Translations under genes and position numbers: made by a program | The notes under the pieces: model-generated | What the model saw: only the letters and a program-made list of their open reading frames with translations | What the model was told of the DNA's origin: nothing | Databases searched by the model: none | Assembly (NCBI GenBank): GCA_022605955.1 | Contig: JAKCOZ010000021.1 | Location: forward strand, 17,366,661 to 17,430,660 | Length of the DNA stretch: 64,000 nucleotides | DNA from: Rallus limicola | Taxonomy: Eukaryota > Chordata > Aves > Gruiformes > Rallidae | Direction: 5' to 3' | In this document: one piece after another, positions 56,485-64,000 of the stretch | How positions within the stretch are numbered: the stretch's first letter is position 1 | How the letters are laid out: every line of letters begins with the position of its first letter

Positions 56485-58081
56485 ACTTTTAGGATTTCCT
56501 AATAAAGTCAGCGGCTCCGGCTGTTTCAGGACTCACACACGTGTCTGTCTTCCTCCTTTGAAGCGGCAAAGCAGGAAGAAAAGAGGGATATTTCCAGGGG
56601 AGGAAACTCCGACCGGGTGAGTTCCAAGCATAACGGTAATTTTGCATCTCTAAGCGCGGTAGGAAATACAAGCCACGGCAACCAGCACGTCCGTCTCTGG
56701 AACGAGCAGGCTAGACGAAGGCCGCGTTCCTTTTCAGAAGGCGACGGGGAGTCGAGTTCGGGGTCGAGGCGCGCGGTACCGCCCACCCGCACAGTTTTGA
56801 TTAGCTTTTTGTTTCTTATAGATGCTGAAGAATAAGGTGGCAACCGCCAGCACGTCCCGGTCAGCCCACGCAGGGGATCACACGCGTTCCCTTCCAGGAC
56901 AGATGCCGGTCCCCGGTCGCCTGAGAGCTAAGCGGAGGGACCGGGTCTGGGGAGGGAGCAGGAGGAGAAGAGAAGGGCGGGGCGAAGACGCTGACGGCAG
57001 GGGGGTCGTTTGCCCGTGAAAGTCAGCGTAGGCGAAGGGTCTGTTTGGGAGCGGTCCCTTCCGGGCCGGCAAACGGGGAGCGGGTGGCTTGTCAGCATGT
57101 CGCTAGGGTGTGCCGGGCAGGGCAGCTCCCGCCTCTATGTGCATTTATACTTGTTGTGTGTCACGTTTTCCGCGTCTTAGCTCTTTTCCAGGTGTTGGCA
57201 TCCTCTTTACGCTCAAAGGGGCACAGCGTGCCTCTCGGGCGCAGTCTCTAGGGTCTTGAATGCCCACGCTCACTCATCGGCGTAGCGCTCACAGGGCTCT
57301 TCTTGATTTGCCTAGCAAGGTCGCGGCACGGTTCATCCTCGCATCTCGGAAGTTTCCGATCGGTCCTCTCTGGCGGCATCATCGAGGGCTCCCTCGGGAG
57401 CTCCTCTCTCCGGTCACCCATTTTCACAGGCTGAGACTTTTCCCATGCATCTTTCCATCGTTAGGTCTCGAAGGCGGGCTTCTTGCGCATCTGTCATCAC
57501 AATTTTGACAGTAAGTCCTTCAACGAGCCGTTCCGGTCCCCTCTCTTCTGGGGCTGCCGTAGAGCTTCCTTCCATCCATCCTCGGTGGCTTTGTTTGACG
57601 GCATCTCCCATCCGGAAGCCCTTCTCGCCGACAGTTTTCGGTCATCTTGGAGTCGCGTCATCCGCAGGGTTCTGCATTGTGTCATTCTTTGTGCGTTTTT
57701 GGCACGGAGCTGCTCTGCCCGGGGCTGTGGAGTCGGGGCGATGTGGCATAGCAGTAAGAGTCCAGGGTTAGCGTGAGGGATTCTGCCCGGGAGGTCTCGG
57801 CAAAGGTGGTACCGTCAGCAGGGGGCGCGGACCGTCCTTTCCTGGAGATGATGGGAGCCGCCCGGGAGGGGCCCTGCAAAGTCAGAACGAGCAGATGGAA
57901 TTTTGCAGGGGCGTAAGGCTGGGGGGCTCTGAGGTAGGCCCCCTGGGGTTTCTTTTCCATTTGCATTTAAACCGCTGCCTGCAGTTACACTCCAGATAAG
58001 GTTCTTCAGAGGAAGCGAGAGGTCCGGAACGGTGCAGCAATGAGTTGGCATCGGGGTGACGCGCTTAGTAAATTGTTCGGT
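56485..58081 (+). ncRNA. Exon-like segments related to both flanking arrays
   Basis: No protein gene is seen. A candidate exon ends GACCGG|GTGAGT with GT at 56617. What follows (GGTAATTTTGCATCTC and CAGCACGTCC) resembles 58720-58780, so this is a diverged upstream copy of the duplicated unit. At about 58024-58065, CCGGAACGGTGCAGC and TTGGCATCGGGG match the CTGGAACTGTGCAGC and ATGGCATCCGGGG of the 1-21 kb array. The rest, about 56850-57970, is GC-rich and without recognisable genes. I read the region as non-coding exons and introns of one transcript family. Confidence 0.35.
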
Positions 58082-59917
58082 TTTTCAGATGGGGCCAGAT
58101 GGGATGCGTACCGCTGCAGCCACGGAGTTGTCGAGGGGAAGACCACAAGGAGGTAGGTCGGCCAATGGTGTCGGTGCGATGAGATGGTCAGTGCCTCTGT
58201 GCCATCTATAAGACTTCTGTGTGGCTGTTTTTCGTAGGTACAAAGCGAGAAGGAAACCGGTTCATTTCCAGGGTCGGTGACTCGGGCCGGGTAAGCCATT
58301 TCTAGCGGGCCGGTGTCACGCCGCAGGTGAGTTTTATAGGCATCCCTTGTTTGTGTGTTACAGGCCAGGCCCGAGCCTCCACGCCGCCATCCGTAAACAG
58401 CATAGGCCAGGCGAGTGACCGGTCAGGGTAAGGTAACGGAAGGTGGGAACCGGTTACGGGCAGTCTCTCGGCACACATCCCGTTCAGACCCCGGAGACGG
58501 TGGCGGGACCTACACGGGACACCGAGAAGGTGAGGCGGCCCTCGTCTGCGGCGGCTCCTAATGCCACGGCGGGCAGACGGAGCTCTCACCTCTCTGTTCT
58601 TGCAGGTGCCGCACAGCCATTCGCAACCTTTGGAAGCGGAGGAGAAGCGGACGTGAGGCGGAAGAAAAGCCGGGTGCCGGGTAAGAGGCGATTGCGGGAG
58701 CAGTGATTTCTCGCAAGGGTAAGAGTAATTTTGCATCTCTCGGGGCGGTAGGTGTCACACGCCGCGATCGCCGGCACGTCTCTCTCCGGAAGGAGCGGGT
58801 CTGCAGACCGCCACCGCCTTTTGGATAAGCAGGGTGTTCGGGTTACCGTTCATAACAATTGTCAATTCTCTCTGGGTGTCACTCCTTAGGTCGCCGGCTA
58901 CGTCGCGCATGCCTCCCTTCTCCACCCTCGGCGAGCATCGTCGCGTTTGAGCCTCTCCACTTTGTCACCGAGCCCATCGACCAGCCGTCAGCTCGCTCTC
59001 AGTCTAAAGCGTTTCACATTGCGAGCATCTCTGTGGCGTCACCTTTGCAGAGGCTGAGCTGGAACGACCCCTCCGCTTCACAAAACGTTGACTCTCAAAT
59101 TCTGTGCGCCGCATGACTCTGTACTGGGGTGGCGTAATCCATAGCATTGTCACATCTAGGGATGCCGTCTCGCGCTGTCAGCCTCTGTATTCGAACTGTG
59201 TCTCCCGCTGCATGACTCTGTACTGGCCTGGGGTAATCCATAGCATTGTCACATCTAGGGACGCTGTCTCGCGCCGTCAGCCTCTGTACGTGAACTGTCT
59301 TGCGCCGTATGACTCTGTAATAGGGCCATGTAATTCATAGCATATCGTCCCGTCCCGGAATGCCATCTTGGGTTGCCCTGCCATGTATTTCTGTGGTGAT
59401 TTGCATTGTATATCTACATGTACTTTGCATTTTGTGCTTTCTGGCTCGGCGATGGCACGGTGTAATCTATAGCGTTGTTGTATCTCATGGAGTTGTAAAT
59501 TGCTGTCTAGCTATGTTTTTGATTTATCTTGCATTGTATGACGCTGTCTTGGGGCTCAGTCTTGGACTGTGCAGTGTCTTCTCTAGCTCTGTTTTTTGCA
59601 GGCACTACATGGACACTTGGATTCTCGCAGAAAATTCTGCAGCACCTTTCCCCGAGCGTCAATTTCAAAGAGAAGCGGGAGGTAGGGCACCGCAGGTAGC
59701 GAAGCTGTTTCCCAGGCTTTGGTTTTTGCGGTCTGACACTTTAGCATCACAGCGATGCAGGTGCTCGAAAGGCGAGACCGTGCCAAGCATGGCCATAGCC
59801 CCGGGCTATGGCCCCCCATGGCGGCTGGAGGCGGGACGGCTCTGATGTAGGGGTGGGCAGGCTGTCGGTCAGTTAGCGTGGCTAACCTAGTGTGCGTGTG
59901 TAACATTTTTGTTTGGC
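58082..59917 (+). repeat. 1836-bp duplicated unit, copy 1, with small exons
   Basis: This copy begins at TTTTCAGATGGGGCC. Candidate exons by splice consensus are 58238-58290 (ends GGCCGG|GTAAGC), 58364-58427 (GTCAGG|GTAAGG), 58488-58529 (GAGAAG|GTGAGG), 58606-58652 (GCGGAC|GTGAGG) and 59602-59681 (CGGGAG|GTAGGG, after GTTTTTTGCAG). Introns are 60-240 nt except one of about 0.9 kb. Three donors match, in order, those of the 1-21 kb array. No long open frame spans the exons. The copy ends with a GTTAGC-GTG-GCTAAC palindrome near 59874. Confidence 0.6.
59106..59340 (+). repeat. Three ~98-bp sub-repeats within duplicated unit
   Basis: Copies begin at about 59111 and 59210 (GCATGACTCTGTACTGG) and at 59307 (a related GTATGACTCTGTAATAGG start). 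Each contains CATAGCAT. They recur in the second unit at about 60942-61176. They lie in the long intron-like part. No RNA class is recognised. Confidence 0.7.
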
Positions 59918-61760
59918 TTTTCAGATGGGGCCAGATGGGATGCGTACCGCTGCAGCCACGGAGTTGTCGAGGGGAAGACCACGAGGAGGTAGGTTGACCC
60001 ACGGTGTCGGCACGATGAGATGGTCAGCGCCTCTGTGCCATCTATAAGACTTCTGTGTGGCTGTTTTTCGTAGGTACGAAGCGAGAAGGAAACCGATTCA
60101 TTTCCAGGGTCGGTGACTCGGGCCGGGTAAGCCATTTCTAGCGGGCCGGTGTCACGCCGCAGGTGAGTTTTATAGGCATCCCTTGTTTGTGTGTTACAGG
60201 CCAGGCCCGAGCCTCCACGCCACCACCTGTAAACGGCATAGGCCAGGCGAGCGACCGGTCAGGGTAAGGTAACGGAAGGTGGGAACCGGTTACGGGCAGT
60301 CTCTCGGCACACGTCTCGTTCAGACCCCGGAGACGGTGGCGGGACCTACACGGGACACCGAGAAGGTGAGGCGGCCCTCGTCTGCGGCGGCTCCTAATGC
60401 CACAGCGGGCAGACGGAGCTCTCACCTCTCTGTTCTTGCAGGTGCCGCATGGCCATTCGCAACCTTTGGAAGCGGAGGAGAAGCGGACGTGAGGCGGAAG
60501 AAAAGCCGGGTGCCGGGTAAGAGGCGATTGCGGGAGCAGCGATTTCTCGCAAGGGTAAGAGTAATTTTGCATCTCACGGGGCGGTAGGCACCACACGCTG
60601 CGATCGCCGGCACGTCTCTCTCCGGAAGGAGCGGGTCGGCGGACGGCCACCAGCTTTTGGATAAGCAGGGTGTTTGGGTTACCGTTCATAACAATTGTCA
60701 ATTCTCTCTGGGTGTCACTCCTTAGGTCGCCGGCTACGTCGCGCACGCCTCCCTTCTCCACCCTCGGCGAGCATCGTCGCGTTTGAGCCTTGCCACTTTG
60801 TCACCGAGCCCATCGACCAGCCGTCAGCTCGCTCTCAGTCTAAAGCGTTTCACATTGCGAGCATCTCTGTGGCGTCACCTTTGCAGAGGCTGAGCTGGAA
60901 CGACCCCTCCGCTTCACAAAATGTTGACTCTCAAATTCTGTGCGCCGCATGACTCTGTACTGGGGTGGCGTAATCCATAGCATTGTCACATCTAGGGATG
61001 CCGTCTCGCGCCGTCAGCCTCTGTATTTGTACTGTGTCTCCCGCCGCATGACTCTGTACTGGGGTGGGGTAATCCATAGCATTGTCATATCTTGGGACGC
61101 TGTCTCACGCCGTCAGCCTCTGTACGCGAACTGTCTTGCGCCGTATGACTCTGTAATAGGGCCATGTAATTCATAGCATATCGTCCCGTCCCGGAATGCC
61201 ATCTTGGGTTGCCCTGCCATGTATTTCTGTGGTGATTTGCATTGTATATCTACATGTACTTTGCATTTTGTGCTTTCTGGCTCGGCGATGGCACGGTGTA
61301 ATCTATAGCGTTGTTGTATCTCATGGAGTTGTAAATTGCTGTCTAGCTATGTTTTTGATTTATCTTGCATTGAATGACGCTGTCTTGGGGCTCAGTCTCG
61401 GACTGTGCAGTGTCTTCTCTAGCTCTGTTTTTTGCAGGCACTACATGGACATTTGGATTCTCGCAGAAAATTCTGCAGCACCTTTCCCCGAGCGTCAATT
61501 TCAAAGAGAAGCAGGAGGTAGGGCGCCGCAGGTAGCGAAGCTGTTTCCCAGGCTTTGTTTTTTGTGGTGTTACACATTAGCATCACAGCAGTGACGTTGT
61601 CAAAAGGGCGTGACCGTGCCAAGCACGGCCATAGACTCTGGGCGATGGCCCCCCGTGGCGGCTGGAGGCCGGATGGCCGTAACGTAGGGCTGTCCATCGG
61701 CAGGGGCGGGCAGGCCGTCAGTGAGTTACTGTGGCTAGCCTTGTGTGTGTGAGCGACGTG
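59918..61760 (+). repeat. 1836-bp duplicated unit, copy 2
   Basis: This is nearly identical to copy 1 at offset 1836 over most of its length, so the same exon set is predicted (for example 61438-61517). The last 200 bp are more diverged. They lead not into another unit but into TTTCTTTTCAG at 61771 and a polyadenylation signal. This copy therefore looks like the 3' end of the transcription unit. Confidence 0.85.
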
Positions 61761-61771
61761 TTTCTTTTCAG

Positions 61772-61876
61772 GTTTGCTCTGGGCTCAGGAGTTATATAGT
61801 TTACAATAAAAAAACCATTTCATATAAAAAAACACCCAGCCGGGGAATTATTTTTTTTTCCCCCGGCTGGGTGTTT
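61772..61876 (+). ncRNA. First terminal exon candidate with AATAAA and hairpin
   Basis: The acceptor TTTCTTTTCAG ends at 61771 and AATAAA lies at 61805-61810. AAACACCCAGCCGGGG (61830-61845) and CCCCGGCTGGGTGTTT (61861-61876) form a perfect 16-bp stem with a 15-nt T-rich loop. Later units keep 13 bp of it, for example 62132-62144 with 62157-62169. A hairpin this close after a polyadenylation signal could affect cleavage or termination. That role is inference. Confidence 0.55.
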
Positions 61877-61896
61877 ATTTTCTCCAGTCCCAGCTG

Positions 61897-61937
61897 GTCT
61901 GCGAGGTGACAGTCGTCACCTAAGTTTGGGCGCAGAC
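61897..61937 (+). other. Nested stem-loop with a compensatory pair change
   Basis: An outer GTCTGCG/CGCAGAC stem (61897-61903 with 61931-61937) encloses AGGTGAC-AGTC-GTCACCT (61904-61921). In units at 62202 and 62644 onward the inner arms read AGGCAAC and GTCGCCT, so pair four changes from T-A to C-G. The neighbouring pair becomes A-C. In some units the outer stem ends in a G-U wobble. Confidence 0.5.
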
Positions 61938-64000
61938 GGTGCCGAGGATGGGGTTTTGGCAGGCAGGGCAATCTTTCAGAGGCCCCCAGGGATCACGTTT
62001 GCTGGAGGTGCCTGACAAGACAGGGCAGGGCAGGCCGAGCGAGTGGTGTTGAGTAAGCGTGGCTAACCTTGTGTGTGTGGCGTTTCTCTTTCAGGTTTGC
62101 TCAGGCATTAGATATTTCATAATAAAAAAACCCCAGCCGGGGGATTATTTTTTTTTTCCCCCGGCTGGGTGTTTTTTTTCCCCGGTCCCGGCCGGTCTGC
62201 AAGGCAACTGTCGTCGCCTAAGTTTGGGCGCAGATGGTGCTGAGGACGGGGTTTTGGCAGGTAGAACCATCTTTTTGGAGGCCCCCGGGGACCCCGTTCC
62301 CGGGTGATGCCTTGCAGCAGGGGGGGGACAGAGCGAGAGGTGTTGAGTAAGCGTGGCTAACCTTGTGTGTGTGGCGTTTCTGTTTCAGGTTTGCTCAGGC
62401 ATTAGATATTTCATAATAAAAAAACCCCAGCCGGGGGATTATTTTTTTTTTTTCCCCCGGCTGGGTGTTTTTTTTCCCTGGTCCCGGCCGGTCTGCGAGG
62501 TGACAGTCATCACCTATGTTTGGGCGCAGATGGTGCAGAGGACGGGGTTTTGGCAGGCAGAACCATCTTTTTTGGGCCCCCGGGGACCCCGTTCCCGGGT
62601 GATGCCTTGCGGCAGGGCTGGGGGACAGAACGAGTGGTGGTGAGTAAGCATGGCTAACCTTGTGTGTGTGGTGTTTCTCTTTCAGGTTTGCTCAGGCATT
62701 AGATATTTCATAATAAAAAAACCCCAGCCGGGGGATTATTTTTTTTTTCCCCCGGCTGGGTGTTTTTTTTTCCCCGGTCCCGGCCGGTCTGCGAGGCAAC
62801 TGTCGTCGCCTAAGTTTGGGCGCAGACGGTGCTGAGGACGGGGTTTTGGCAGGTAGAACCATCTTTTTGGAGGCCCCCGGGGACCCCGTTCCCGGGTGAT
62901 GCCTTGCAGCAAGGGGGGGACAGAGCGAGAGGTGTTGAGTAAGTGTGGCTAACCTTGTGTGTGTGGCGTTTCTCTTTCAGGTTTGCTCAGGCATTAGATA
63001 TTTCATAATAAAAAAACCCCAGCCGGGGGATTATTTTTTTTTTTTCCCCCGGCTGGGTGTTTTTTTTCCCCGGTCCTGGCCGGTCTGCGAGGTGACAGTC
63101 ATCACCTATGTTTGGGCGCAGACGGTGCAGAGGATGGGGTTTTGGCAGGCAGAACCATCTTTTTTGGGCCCCCGGGGACCCCGTTCCCGGGTGATGCCTT
63201 GCGGCAGGGCTGGGGGACAGAACGAGTGGTGGTGAGTAAGCATGGCTAACCTTGTGTGTGTGGCGTTTCTCTTTCAGGTTTGCTCAGGCATTAGATATTT
63301 CATAATAAAAAAACCCCAGCTGGGGGATTATTTTTTTTTTTTCCCCCGGCTGGGTGTTTTTTTTCCCCGGTCCCGGCCGGTCTGCGAGGTGACAGTCATC
63401 ACCTATGTTTGGGCGCAGATGGTGCAGAGGACGGGGTTTTGGCAGGCAGAACCATCTTTTTTGGGCACCTGGGGACCCCGTTCCCGGGTGATGCCTTGCA
63501 GCAAGGGGGGGACAGAGCGAGAGGTGTTGAGTAAGCGTGGCTAACCTTGTGTGTGTGGCGTTTCTCTTTCAGGTTTGCTCAGGCATTAGATATTTCATAA
63601 TAAAAAAACCCCAGCCGGGGGATTATTTTTTTTTTTTCCCCCGGCTGGGTGTTTTTTTTCCCTGGTCCCGGCCGGTCTGCGAGGTGACAGTCATCACCTA
63701 TGTTTGGGCGCAGACGGTGCAGAGGATGGGGTTTTGGCAGGCAGAACCATCTTTTTTGGGCCCCCGGGGACCCCGTTCCCGGGTGATGCCTTGCGGCAGG
63801 GCTGGGGGACAGAACGAGTGGTGGTGAGTAAGCATGGCTAACCTTGTGTGTGTGGCGTTTCTCTTTCAGGTTTGCTCAGGCATTAGATATTTCATAATAA
63901 AAAAACCCCAGCTGGGGGATTATTTTTTTTTTTTCCCCCGGCTGGGTGTTTTTTTTCCCCGGTCCCGGCCGGTCTGCGAGGTGACAGTCATCACCTATGT

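Larger units (their letters stand above)
61730..64000 (+). repeat. ~295-bp array of terminal-exon-like units
   Basis: Units begin with GTAAGC(A/G)TGGCTAACC-like words at 62053, 62347, 62644, 62939, 63236, 63531 and 63828, after a diverged first unit from about 61730. From 62347 on, two subtypes alternate with a 592-bp period. Each complete unit holds a 3' splice site (CTCTTTCAG), AATAAA about 30 bp later, a GC-rich hairpin around a T-rich loop, and a second hairpin region. The array runs off the window end. Open frames of about 96 codons repeat, but they start at GTG, cross the splice site and differ in frame between subtypes, so they are not called. Confidence 0.92.

Noticed and set aside
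57735..57800. tRNA-like words (TGGCATAGCAGTAAG)
   Set aside because: No matching B box and no cloverleaf stems could be drawn.
62059..63827. Repeated 82-100-codon frames in the 295-bp array
   Set aside because: They start at GTG, read across a 3' splice site, AATAAA and a T-run, and change frame after the T-run between unit types.

Overview
The window is eukaryotic and looks avian. That rests on the ERVL-like provirus with a TGTCCTGGTTTCAG-type LTR, on interstitial CCCTAA repeats next to CCAGTCCC/GGGACTGGG minisatellites, and on compact GC-rich segments with canonical splice signals. No search could be run, so species and chromosome are unknown. A repeat-rich subtelomeric, microchromosomal or sex-chromosome segment is plausible. 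I see no host protein-coding gene that I can defend. The only credible proteins are gag and pol of one endogenous retrovirus.

Layout. (1) 1-21036: a tandem array of 18 units, of a short form (about 1.03-1.07 kb) and a long form (about 1.32-1.36 kb). Long units carry an extra block of about 287 bp with a perfect palindrome. Every unit carries well-formed splice donors and acceptors and a short perfect hairpin. (2) 21037-23565: single-copy T- and pyrimidine-rich DNA with two C15 tracts. (3) 23566-50315: a huge minisatellite of alternating 74- and 76-bp units, containing a nearly perfect 4387-bp tandem duplication. It is split at 41368-48315 by a young, env-less provirus. (4) 50316-54990: a short interstitial telomeric tract, CCAGTCCC minisatellite, about 2 kb of AT-rich degenerate repeat, and an inverted repeat around a GGGACTGGG array. 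(5) 55000-56500: a promoter-like GC box and TATA box with a first-exon donor, then a G-rich tract flanked by 32-bp direct repeats. (6) 56500-61760: small exon-like segments, including a 1836-bp tandem duplication. (7) 61730-64000 and beyond: an array of about 295-bp units, each with a 3' splice site, AATAAA and conserved RNA-type hairpins.

How it fits together. Three donor sites occur in the same order, with similar flanking exon sequence, in the 1-21 kb array and in the 58-61.7 kb duplication. A GTTAGC-type palindrome recurs in all three arrays. I infer one multi-exon, probably non-coding transcription unit (promoter near 55.3 kb, small exons at 55.4-61.5 kb, repeated alternative terminal exons from 61.8 kb), of which the 1-21 kb array is an amplified diverged relative. 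This is inference and needs transcript data.

The provirus sits in plus orientation inside one minisatellite unit with a 5-bp target duplication. Its LTRs differ at one base in 588. Gag and pol are both open and lie in one frame, separated only by a UAG.
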